Source: Acorus gramineus (taxonomy: Eukaryota > Streptophyta > Magnoliopsida > Acorales > Acoraceae). Taken from it: 64,000 nt of DNA. Each line of letters starts with the position of its first letter. Within the stretch, counting starts at the first letter, position 1. The notes under the pieces were generated by a model. It was not told the origin of the DNA. It saw only the letters and a list, made by a program, of their open reading frames with translations, and ran no database searches. The stretch spans positions 558,001-622,000 of the forward strand of contig JAUJYN010000026.1 of NCBI GenBank assembly GCA_030737835.1, in the 5' to 3' direction. Both the position numbers and the translations under genes were made by a program. Positions 54,918 through 64,000 of this stretch are shown here, in pieces.

Positions 54918-57492
54918 TTGCTTTTAGCCTTTTGGTCACCTTTGGGACATTTCTGGCAGTTTTTCAATTTTTCTTTTTTTTCGATCGGAACTGCTAAAAT
55001 TTTAGACTTTTAGCTATCTGCATTAGCTCGAGAGCTCCGATTGAAAATCTAACTGCACATTATGAGTCCTGATGTCATTTTGAGCCACTCATGAAAATTT
55101 CATCGAATTCCGGTAACGTTTTAGAAATTTGACAATTCTGAATCGTATCCAGGTTTTGACCGATTTGGAATGTCAAAGGGAGACTTGACCAAGTCAAGAA
55201 GACTTGGACCAAGTCAAATTTGACCATTGACTTGGTCAAAGCCTTTTTTTTTGTGTGTGGTTGGGTTGACTCAAAGTCAAGCCTCACCAACTTTTTTTTT
55301 TCATTAATGTGTGTGAGTGTGTGTGTGTGTGTGAGGTCCTATTAGTGGGCGTCCCCCTTCTTCACCATCTCCATCTCCCTCTAACTCACTCCATCACTCC
55401 CTCTTCTTGTTGTTCCAAATAGAGGTAGTAGAAGAAGAAGAAAACCCTAGAGAGGAGAAGTGAAGGTATGTGTTTGCTACCCTTGTATGGAGTTTGTTTT
55501 TGTTTTCCTTCTCTCTATCTCCCTCTCATGCCTTCCTTCCCCACCCCTGTTTTCAGCCATCAAGGGCTTGGGAGTGGCTGAGAAGGTGGTGGTCTTGGTG
55601 GTGGCGGTTGTGGTGGTTTGGTGCGCAAAGGGCACCCGAGCTTTCCCCCTTTTTCCTTTCCCTCCTATTGGTAAGTTCTCCTCCTCCCTTAGCTTGTTTT
55701 AGATGATTGTTAGGGCTTTGAAGTGTTCAAGCATGCCTTGCATAGGTGGTAGGGGGTGTGGGTGGGCTGAGGGGGTGGAAGGGGTTCGGGCGCGCGTGCG
55801 TCTGCGAACGCGCACACGGGAGCGCTGGCGGGCGCACGAGCGTATGCGCAGACGCGCAGGCGTGCGCGCAGGGTTCTGGCGGGCGCACAGTGCGCGCTAG
55901 GGCGCGTGGGCTGGATGCGTGGTGCGCGTGGGCGCGCGCGGTAGCGCGTCTGGGCGCGCAGGTAGGCACGCGGCAGTGCGCCAAGGGTGCAGGGGCGCAT
56001 GCGTGCGTGCGCATTCGTGCTTGCGTGTGTTGGGGGCCATGCGTGTGGCTGCCCAAGGGTTCGGGTGGGTGTCGGGGCACTCGGACTCGCGTGCGTACGT
56101 GCGTGCTCGCATGCGTGCGAGTCCGTATGCATGCTTGTCCGAGTATTTGGTATTTCTAGTAAATTTCATGTGTATTTGTGTAGTTTACTCACCATATTGA
56201 ATGCCCATGTCTTGCATATCTTGGCGAACGGTCACGCAACGACCCGGGTTTCGGTGAGTGGGTCAATCCAACCCAGTAGGGAGGCGTTCGATGCACGTAG
56301 GCGTGCATTGCCCTCCCCTGGGGCACCATAATTGCATATTAACTTGTGTCAATGAAAAACCATGTTAACGCATGTTTGCTATGATATAACCATGCCTTGT
56401 TAGACATTATATGCTAGGGATATACATCCATGTATCATGTATAGAGGCCCATACATGCCTAGACACCATGTCCCATGCTTGAAAAGCCTCGATCTACGCA
56501 TGTTTCCCATTTAGTTTAATTTATTTAAATCAAATGAGAGATATTGTTATAAGCATGCCTTAGAGAATATTATAACCTTGTTGTTATAATATATGTTTCC
56601 CCGCATCTTAGTTATGCGCCCTGGAGGAATTCTTGAGAATTCATGACATTAGAAATGTTAGGAATCATTGTCGACGGATCCAAGAGGATCGTATCCCTGT
56701 GGGTAGGTTGTTTTCTCCCCTTCGTTGGATCCGAGTAGGGACTCCCTGGCGTTGGAAAGCTGTCCTGACAGAGGGCTCCCATCTGTAGGTACCTCCGATG
56801 CGTCGGACGGTGCTGATCGTGGGAGTATACCAGGTAGAGGCTACGGAGTGAGGGAGAAGCTACTGGTGGACCAAGGGTGGAGAGCAGTCTAGTCTGTCCC
56901 AAAAGGCCCATGTCACCCCCTAAAGGGTGAGGGTGAGGGTGGGGTGGGTCGGCGATGTTACGACCCACTATCTTGTACAGTTACTCCCGTTTAGGGACTT
57001 TAATTATTTTAAGGTTAATATGAGTTGTGTTGCATAGATCGTGCCATTCATTGAGCGTGTGGCTCAGCCCTCGCATATTCTTTTCCTCCAGTTGTATCTG
57101 AGTCGGATCTGAAGGAGGAGCTCCCCGAGGCATCACAACAGTAGCGGAGCAACGTCACATTTTGGGTTCTGCGAGTGAGAGGCCATCAGCATCCCCTTCT
57201 TGCTTGTATGTATTGTTATCCGTGCTTGGGCACAACACTTGTATTGGATGTCTTTGTTTATATTGGCTCTCACAGGACAGTTGATTATGTATTCGGGTCT
57301 GTAATATGTCTTTGAATTAGAGACTCAGTCGTTTAAGCTTCTACTATATGTATATATATATTATGTCAGCTACATTATTGATTGTGTTGTCATTTTCAAT
57401 GTTGTTTAGAGTATTTTATTGATCTCCTGTATAGACTGCTGATATTATATATATTTGCCACGTATCGGGGACGGCCGCCCTGGGGCGTGACA
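54916..57492 (+). mobile_element. 5' LTR of element VII (type A, 2.58 kb)
   Basis: It begins near TGTTGCTTTTAGCCTTTTGG (the family start is shortened or altered here) and ends GGGGCGTGACA directly before the PBS. Parts: U3 with TTGACCAAGTCAAG repeats (55185-55245), donor-like TTGGTAAGT near 55670, CpG-rich block about 55785-56125 ending in the conserved stem-loop (56078-56150), GGTGAGT near 56252, hairpin GAATTCTTGAGAATTC at 56627-56642, G-rich tract about 56924-56945, acceptor-like CCTCCAG near 57085, A-type 3' block. It lacks the 120-bp repeat. Confidence 0.9.
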
Positions 57493-57497
57493 AAAGT

Positions 57498-57510
57498 TGG
57501 TATCAGAGCC
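57498..57510 (+). other. Primer-binding site of element VII
   Basis: TGGTATCAGAGCC, an exact complement to the plant initiator-Met tRNA 3' end, five bases after the LTR terminus. Confidence 0.95.
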
Positions 57511-57604
57511 TGGTCCTGTCAGAGCCAATTGTTTTCTTAGAGATGAGTCCTAGGATTTCTATATGAGTATTCTGATCCTAGTGTCTGTTTCTTAGGTTGC
57601 TGAT

Positions 57605-58980
57605 ATGCCTCCTCACAGAGGAATGCGTGGACATGGTCCCCCTCAGGCCTTGGAGGTTTTCGAACCTACCAGAGGCGAGGAGTCTACTGGAGGCTCCTCG
57701 GCTATTGGGCCAGGACCATCGCAGGAGCCTCCTGCATGGGAGCGTGCTTACGCTCGTATCGCAGATCTGTTGGAGACTCAGACTAGGGCACTGGAGGCCC
57801 AGACTAGGGCATTGGCTGATCAGGCGCGAGAGATACAGGAGCTGCGGGCGGCCCGCGAGGCAGTTCCACAGGTCCCCTTGGTGGCAGATCCACCGGTGGT
57901 GCCCGAGGTACCCCCTGTCCCAGAGGAGATTCCGGTAGTGGGAGTTCAGGATCCCCTGGAGAGGGAGGTGGAGCTAGAGGCTGCGGCACGAGTGCATCAG
58001 AGCGGCCTCATTGCCTTTCTGAAGCTCCACCCTCCCGAGTTCCATGGCCAGACGGCAGACCCCCTTGCCCCTAAGAGTTGGTTGATGGAGGTAGACAAGA
58101 TCTTCTCGACCATGCACTGCACCGACCGCCAGCGTGTCTCACTGGCCACCTTCATGTTGAAGGGTAGCGCCGCCGACTGGTGGGCTACCCGATCGGTGGA
58201 TATCCCCGAGGGAGTGGGGAGACTTCTATGGGCTGGATTCCGGAGTTACTTTCTGGAGGAGTACTTCCCATTTTCGACACGCCAGATCATGATGCAAGAG
58301 TTCGAACAGCTAACGCAGGGCTCCATGTTAGTCGCTGATTACTCCATACGTTTCACGAGGCTTTCCCGGTTCGCCCCCTCCTTGGTGATGGATGAGGAGA
58401 CGCGATTCCATCGTTTCGAGATGGGTCTCATTAGCACCATCCGGGTGCATGTCACCTCACAGCCGTTCACGAGGTACTCAGACTTGGTGTCTCGTGCGAG
58501 GACAGTCGAGCGAGACCTTGGGGTCCCATTGGGGGTAACCCGTTCTGCAGACCAGAGGCCCCCCAGGAGCTAGGACCAGGGACATCGCAAGAATAAGCGG
58601 CCCCGCTTTGATCAGTCAGCGGCCGCCGCTACTCCAGTCGATGTGGTGCCAGCGCGAGGTCCAGCACCCATTGCGGCAGTACCAGTCCAGGCCAGGCGAC
58701 CGGAGACGCGGCGCTGTTACCATTGCCAGCGCATCGGGCATATTTTATATAATTGCCCTGATGCTGGCCGACCCCGTGTGCCTCAGCAGCAGCAGCAGCA
58801 GCCGCGCCAGCAGTAGCCACAGCGTCAGCAGCAGCAGCCACAGGGTGGCCGAGTTGACCAGAGGAGGCAGCCAGTGCAGCCTGCGAGGCGTGCCCTTGCT
58901 CCTCAACCGCAGCTTGTTCAGGGTCGTGTTGCAGCACTTACAGCCGAGGAGGCGCAGGCTTCGGGTAGCGTGGTCTGAGG
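57605..58980 (+). pseudogene. Ty3 element VII: gag with zinc knuckle and Gln-rich linker
   Basis: The best preserved gag in the window. It starts MPPHRGMRGHGPPQA about 95 bp after the PBS. Parts in order: a basic N-terminus; a probable coiled coil (IADLLETQTRALEAQTRALADQAREIQELRAA, about residues 57-90); a Pro-rich stretch; the retrotransposon gag domain (FLKLHPPEFHGQTADPLAPKSWLM, DKIFSTMHCTDRQRVSLATFML, ADWWATRSVD, YFLEEYFPFSTRQIMM, TRLSRFAPSLVMDEETRFHRFEMGL); a basic region; CCHC knuckle CYHCQRIGHI ... NCPD at about 58705-58755; and a Gln-rich linker. Gag builds the virus-like particle and binds RNA. About two to three breaks toward the end. Confidence 0.93.
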
Positions 58981-58981
58981 T

Positions 58982-59352
58982 ATGGTTTTGATCTCCCAGC
59001 TCCCTGCATATGTGCTATTTGATTCCGGAGCCACGCACTCGTTCGTGTCTCCCGTTTTTGCGAGACGGATGGGCGTGGTGTCCGCCCCTCTTGATGTTGT
59101 GCTGGAGGTATCATTGCCCGTCGGAGACCGTATTTCCCTCCGTTCTGTTTACCAGGGGTGTACCGTGGCGATTGCGGAGCATGAGTTTCCAGTAGAGTTG
59201 GTAGAGCTCGCCATGACGGACTTCGATGCCATCTTGGGAATGGATTGGCTCTCAGCTAGTCACGCCAGTATCGACTGTTTTGCAAAGTCGGTGTCTTTCC
59301 ACATCCCTGGTCAGAGATCTTTCCAGTTTGTGGGCGATCAGGACATAGCCCC
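58982..59352 (+). pseudogene. Ty3 element VII: protease
   Basis: Retropepsin-type domain with [18 protein letters not shown] (catalytic DSG) near 59015-59070 and [17 protein letters not shown] near 59230-59280, closely similar to element II. It is interrupted by the plus-strand LTR starting at 59353; the remaining pol is not in the window. Confidence 0.9.
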
Positions 59353-59834
59353 TGTTGTGCCTGTGTCATTTGGAGCTCTCTGATTGAAAATTTGGCTACA
59401 TAATTTTTTTCCTCGAAGTTATGTATTTCCAATTTGGTATTTGGATTTGATTTTGTTAAAATCCAAGATGAAGAGGTTTAAATATGATTTTATTATGAGA
59501 TGTCCAGTTTTGAGTTAGCTTTCGTACAAAAGTGGAATTAGATCAACTGGATTCATGTAGTAAAAGTTGTGGGTATTTTACCAAGTATACCCCGGGGATG
59601 AAAATTCTGGCAGCAGCCCTGTTCCATGTTTAGCTCTAATTTTGGAATTTCTGGAGAGATTATTTGATCTTGGCATAAACATGAAAGTGTTAGACAATCT
59701 TCTTGGCTTTCCAACGGAATTAGAATTGTGCAATTCGGAGCTATATCGAGGAAGTTATGGCTGTTCTAGTGAAGCATGCGCAGAATTTCTGGTCAAGGAC
59801 GACTTAGTCATTTCCATCTTCTTTAGATATTTGT

Positions 59835-59875
59835 GTGCAAATAAATATCTTCTCTCTCTCTCTCTCCCTCTCACT
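59835..59875 (+). promoter_or_regulatory. TATA-like box and CT tract in type B LTR
   Basis: AAATAAATATC followed by a TCTCTCTCTCTCTCTCCC run, same layout as at 3930-3975 and in element V. Confidence 0.45.
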
Positions 59876-60510
59876 TCCACGCCTACATTTTTAAGCTCTC
59901 TCTCCCTCTCTCTCAAGCCCCCAAGGTGTTTGTGAAAACTCCTCAAAGAGAAGAGAAGGAGAAGGTGCAAGTGCAAGTGAGTGTTTGTGTAAGTGTTGTT
60001 GTTGTTGTTTGTCCTCCTCTCTCTAGGTCCCTTTTCATGATCCTTCCCCCCCCCCTGATTTGCAGCCAAGAAGGAGGCTGAGGAGAGGCTGAAGGTGGTG
60101 GCGGTTGAGGTGGTCGTGGGTGCGTCGAGGGCCCCCGAACCTCCCCCTTTTCTTTTCCCCTCCAAAGGTGAGCCTTTCCCCTTCTTTTCTTGGTTTTTAT
60201 GGCTTAGGGATGGTTGGGAGGGTCATGCATGTTGGATAGATGTGTTAGGGTGTGTGTGAGGGGTTGAGAAGGGTTAAAATGGGGTTAGGGTTGGCTGGGC
60301 GCGCGTGGGGAGCAGTCTGCGCGCGTGCGCGCTCAGGCGCGCGCTCAGGCGGGCGCTGGTGGGCGCGCTGACGCGTGCGAGGGTGCACGCGGGTGCTGGC
60401 GCGAGCGGGGGTGCGCTTGGGAGTGCGCGCGAGTGCGCGCGAGCGTGCGCGCGCGCGGGGCAGTGCGCCTGGGCGCGGGGCTAGGGGCCGGTGCGCGTGC
60501 GCGCGTGCGT

Positions 60511-61020
60511 GCGCCTGCTGGGGCATCCGCGGGGTTCTGCACGGGCGTGCGGGCTGGACGCGCAGTGTGCGCGGGCGCGCCCGAGAGTGCGCACGCGTGC
60601 GGCAGCGCATCTAGACGCACAGGCAGGCGCGCGGCAGTGCGCCGAGGGTGCTGGGGTGCGTGCGTGCGTGCGCATTCGTGCGTGCGCGTGCGGGGGGCCA
60701 TGCGTGTGGCTGCCCGAGGGTTCGGGTAGGTGTCGGGGCACTCGGACTCGCGTGCGTACGTGCGTGCGCCTGCTGGGGCATGCGTGGGGTTCTGCACGGG
60801 CGTGCGGGCTGGACGCGCAGTGTGCGCGGGCGCGCCCGAGAGTGCGCACGCGTGCAGCAGCGCATCTGGACGCACAGGCAGGCGCGCGGCAGTGCGCCGA
60901 GGGTGCTGGGGTGCGTGCGTGCGTGCGCATTCGTGCGTGCGCGTGCGGGGGGCCATGCGTGTGGCTGCCCGAGGGTTCGGGTAGGTGTCGGGGCACTCGG
61001 ACTCGCGTGCGTACGTGCGT
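60511..61020 (+). repeat. Tandem duplication, 2 x 265 bp, within CpG-rich block
   Basis: GCGCCTGCTGGGGCAT begins both units (60511 and 60776). The units are nearly identical through GGGTTCGGGTAGGTGTCGG and CGTGCGTACGTGCGTG. It is absent from other LTR copies, so it is a local event. Confidence 0.88.
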
Positions 61021-62579
61021 GCTCGCATGCGTGCGAGTTCGTATGCATTCTTGTCGGAGTATTTGATATTTCTAATGATTTCTATGTGTAAATTGTGTTG
61101 TTACTCACCAAGTTGGATGCCCCTACCTTGTAGATCTCGTCGGATGGGATGCGCGAGGTCCTGGGTCGTATGGTGAGTGGTTCGATTCCAATCCCCCCCC
61201 CCCCTCTCTAGGGATGCGCTCGACCCGCGTAGACGCGCGTCGCGCATCGATGGGGCCCCCTAGCTATAATATGTAGATACTATGTATTGCATTATTAATA
61301 TGATGTAACCATGCCATATTAGACTTGGTATGCTAGGGATATGCATCCATGATATCATGTATAGATGCCCATACATGCCTAGACACCATGTCCCTTGATT
61401 GGAAAGCCCCGATCTATGCATGTTTCCCATTTAGTTTAATTCAATTAAATCAAAATGAGAGCATATTGTTTTGAGCTTGTCTTAGAGAATACTATAACCT
61501 CGTTGTTATAATATATGTTTCCCCGCATCTTAGTTATGCGCCCTGGAGGAATTCTTGAGAATTCATGACATTAGTAGTGTTATAAATCGTAGTCGACGGA
61601 TCCAAGAGGATCATATCCGCGTGAGTAGGCTGTCTTCTCCTTTTGGTTGGATCCGAGTAGGGACTCCCTGGTGTTGGAAAGCTGACCTGACAGAGGGCTC
61701 CCATATGTAGGTACCTCCGATGCATCGGACAGTGCTGATCATGGGAGTATACCAAGTAGAGGTTACAGAGTGTGGGAGAGGCTACCTGGTGGACCAGGGG
61801 TGGAGAGCGGTCTAGTCTGTCCCAAAAGGCCCATGTCACCCCTAAAGGGTGAGGGCGGGGTGGGTCGGCGATGTTACGACCCTCTAACTTCTGTAGTTAC
61901 TCCCGTATAGGGACTATGACTATTTTAAGGTTAATATAAGTGTGTTGATTGTTGTTATGCCTGTGTTTTGATATCTCGATAAGTGAGTATCGAGAGTAGT
62001 TATTTTCCATTGGGTTCGCTTTGCGAACATGGGATCGTTCTCTCCTTCGTGGGATCCGACGTAGGAACTTCTCGGGTTTAGTTGTCCTGACAGAGGACTC
62101 CCATCCGTAGGTACCACCGATGCATTCGGAAGAGTATTGATCGTGGGAGTATAGCAGGTAGAGGCTACCCGAGGAAAGGGCTACCGGTGGACCAAAGGTG
62201 TAAAGCGGTGAGTTGAGGAGATCGGGTTGTAGATACTACCCGGGAGAGGGTTAACGAATGATGTTACGGGCGTTGGAATCATTCTCCCTTTTTGGTTGGA
62301 TCCGAGTAGGGACTCCCCGGCGTTGGAAAGCTGTCCTGACGGCTACGGTGTGTGGGAGAGGCTACTGGGTGAACCAGGGGTGTAGAGCAGTCTAAATCTC
62401 TTCCATAAGTCCCAAGAGTCTCCCTCCAGGAGTGAAGGTAAGGATGAGGTGAAGAATATCTCCGCGTGACCCATTCGTTGTTCGACCGTTCCCATAGTTG
62501 TTGGGTCCGGTCTTGTATCGATGTTTAAAGGCATCGTTTGAGAATTTATCTAGATGTAGATGATCCAGTAGTGTTGAGT

Positions 62580-62709
62580 AGACCAGTAAATCCGGGTCTC
62601 TTCGACCGATGGTATGGTCTCTAGACCAGTAAATCCGGGTCTCTTCGATCGACGGTATGGTCTCTAGACCAGTAAATCCCGGTCTCTTCGACCGACGGTA
62701 TGGTCTCTC
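62580..62709 (+). repeat. Three tandem 43-bp units
   Basis: AGACCAGTAAATCCGGGTCT starts each unit (GACC at 62581, 62624 and 62667), followed by CTTCGACCGACGGTATGGTC. The single-unit form is in the solo LTR at about 6307-6350, so this array grew from one unit. Each unit has AGACC/GGTCT arms that could pair. Confidence 0.88.
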
Positions 62710-62896
62710 CCCAAAAGTCCCAAAGGACTCCCTCCGGGAGTGAGGGTGTGGGTGAGGTTGGTCGTGCCGCCGCGTGACCCAGTTATCCATGGGTTTCCAC
62801 CCATGTTTTCCTTGAAAGGAAATTGATTATGTATTGAACTGTAGTATGGTGATTGGTGTCCAGCCACTCACTGAGCTTGTAGCTCACCCCTCGCAT

Positions 62897-63537
62897 TAAC
62901 AACACACACACAAGAAAAAAACAGGGAGGGAGAGGGAGACGAGAGTGAGAGAGAGTGAGAGGTTTCCACACAAAGGGGGCTTTAAATGGAAATAAAGTGA
63001 GTTGGTGGGGGGAACAAGACCAAATCATCCCTGACCAGAAATTCTGGACGGGCTTCACTAGAACAGTCATAGCTTCCACGATATAGCTCCGAATTGCACA
63101 ATTCAAAATCCTTTCGAAATCCAAGAAGATTATCTACAACTTTCATGTTTATGCAAAGATTAAATAATCCCTCCAGCTATTCCGCAATAAGGGCTAAACA
63201 TTGAACAGGGCTGCTGCAAGAATTTTTTTCATCCCCGAGGTATACTTGGAAAAATACACATAACTTTTACTACATGAATCCAGTTGATCTAATTCCACTT
63301 TTGTATGAAAGCTAACTAAAAACTTAGCATCTCATGATAAAATCATATTTAAATCTCTTCATCTTGGATTTTAACAAAATTAAATTCAAATACCAAATCG
63401 GAAATACATAACTTCTAGGAGAAAAATTATGTAGCCAAATTTTCAATCAGAGCGCTCCAACTCCTGCAGGTGGCTAAAAGCCAAAATTTTTGAGACTCCG
63501 ATCAAAAAATAAGGCTCCAAATGACACAGGCATAACA
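62897..63537 (-). mobile_element. Start part of the 3' LTR of element VIII (minus strand)
   Basis: On the minus strand it starts TGTTATGCCTGTGTCATTTGG at 63537, next to the element VIII PPT, has both CGGAGTCTCAAAAATTTTGG (type C-like) and TCCAATTTGGTATTTG-type (type B) U3 blocks, and runs left to 62897. There it meets plus-strand LTR. Only about 640 bp of U3/R side sequence is present. Confidence 0.85.
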
Positions 63538-63551
63538 TTCTCCCCCCCTTA
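63538..63551 (-). other. Polypurine tract of element VIII
   Basis: CTAAGGGGGGGGAGAA-type run on the minus strand, directly before the LTR start. Confidence 0.85.
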
Positions 63552-64000
63552 GGAAATTTAGTCCTCGAAATTTAAGGAAACCCAAAGGGAAGACCGAATA
63601 TAGCAAGTATCACGCATAGACCTTTTGCTCCCAAGTGGTCTATGCACCAGACTGGCGCTACCGACACACTGTAATCAAAGGAACAGTCTTAGCGTGGAGC
63701 CTCTTCTCATGTTTGTCCTTGACCTCGATCCACTGCTCCATGAACGACAAATCCAGCTCGAGAATGAGACAGTCGAACGGAATGAGTGAGCAGGATCGTG
63801 GACATAACGCCTCAGCCATGAGACAAGGACGACGTCGTGGGCATGAGCCAGCTATGGGGGAAAGGCTACATGACAAGCCACCTCCCCAATCCACTCAATG
63901 ACGAGAAATGGTCCGATGAAGGGCCAACTCAGCTTGCCCCGAACGTCGAAACATAGGATGCCCTTAAACAGGGACACCTTCATGAAAACATGGTCGCCAA
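63552..64000 (-). pseudogene. Ty3 element VIII: integrase C-terminal and chromodomain region
   Basis: On the minus strand, from the window edge: GDHVFMKVSLFKGI-like and FDVRGKLS text (end of integrase, about 63880-64000), the LRRYVHDPA block near 63800-63820, then LELDLSFMEQWIEVKDKHEKRL and KTVPLITVC toward the chromodomain. It is related to, but clearly diverged from, the element I/II type; element V carries the same variant. The element continues beyond the window. Fossil, with a few breaks in the visible part. Confidence 0.8.

Larger units (their letters stand above)
59353..62896 (+). mobile_element. Plus-strand type B LTR (3.5 kb, no family 3' terminus) inside element VII protease
   Basis: It starts TGTTGTGCCTGTGTCATTTGG; the preceding GCCCC would be its target-site copy. 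Parts: TATA/CT tract about 59835-59875; donor-like AAAGGTGAGCC near 60168; CpG-rich block about 60295-61045 containing a 265-bp tandem pair; conserved stem-loop; exon-like piece after TTGTAG near 61133; G-rich tract; triple 43-bp repeat (62580-62709); and the CACTGAGCTTGTAGCTCACCCCTCGCAT block at 62869. There it meets reverse-orientation LTR sequence instead of the usual last ~400 bp. Confidence 0.88.

Noticed and set aside
62580-62709. Regular short repeats that might suggest a CRISPR array.
   Set aside because: The units are directly tandem without unique spacers, there are only three, and they lie inside a plant LTR.

Overview
This is a plant nuclear repeat region. Nearly everything in it is LTR-retrotransposon sequence stacked inside other LTR-retrotransposon sequence, and I see no host protein gene, rRNA, tRNA or CRISPR array. 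The plant call rests on chromodomain-type Ty3/gypsy (Tekay/Del-like) pol, Ty1/copia gag/IN/RT, primer-binding sites complementary to plant initiator-Met tRNA, TATA boxes followed by CT-rich tracts, and plant-style splice-like motifs. I cannot name the species.

About 72% of the window (roughly 46 of 64 kb) is LTR sequence from one family of very long LTRs (2.1-3.5 kb), present in 18 whole or partial copies on both strands. The LTRs start TGTTATATATGTGTCAC (type A), TGTTATGCCTGTGTCATT or TGTTGTGCC (type B), or with a B-like start followed by A-like sequence (type C). They end ...GGGGCGTGACA. Most carry an intron-like pair of splice motifs, a striking 0.35-0.75 kb CpG-rich block, a conserved stem-loop at the end of that block, and a G-rich (G4-capable) tract.

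Layout: 1-7160, a minus-strand type C LTR holding a plus LTR end (1-1028) and a plus solo LTR (3448-6935, target duplication TCCCA). 7161-7405, a small AT-rich fragment. 7406-15946, plus-strand Ty3 element I (RT-RNase H, integrase, chromodomain, 3' LTR) interrupted by a minus LTR (8542-11642). 15947-17045 and 22185-22545, minus-strand copia RT and integrase, split by a minus solo LTR (GAATA duplication) which is itself split by a plus solo LTR (ATATG duplication). 22546-29868, plus-strand Ty3 element II with the most complete pol and a 3' LTR. 29869-45602, minus-strand element III, whose 5' LTR holds the complete element V (35595-43099, CCCTC duplication). 45603-46843, a plus LTR end. 46844-48496, copia gag, leader, PBS and LTR end. 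48497-54915, a plus type C LTR holding a solo LTR (50113-53378, ATGTT duplication) and ending in a 0.8-kb inverted repeat. 54916-59352, plus-strand element VII (5' LTR, PBS, gag, protease). 59353-62896, a plus type B LTR. 62897-64000, a minus LTR piece and the 3' end of minus-strand element VIII.

The copia pieces lie in the right order and on one strand (gag at 47 kb, integrase at 22 kb, RT at 16 kb). The simplest reading is one old copia element that received most of the rest as layered insertions. Elements III and V share an unusual reduced layout, so they look like copies of a non-autonomous lineage that presumably borrowed proteins from relatives such as element II. All of these elements are treated here as fossils.
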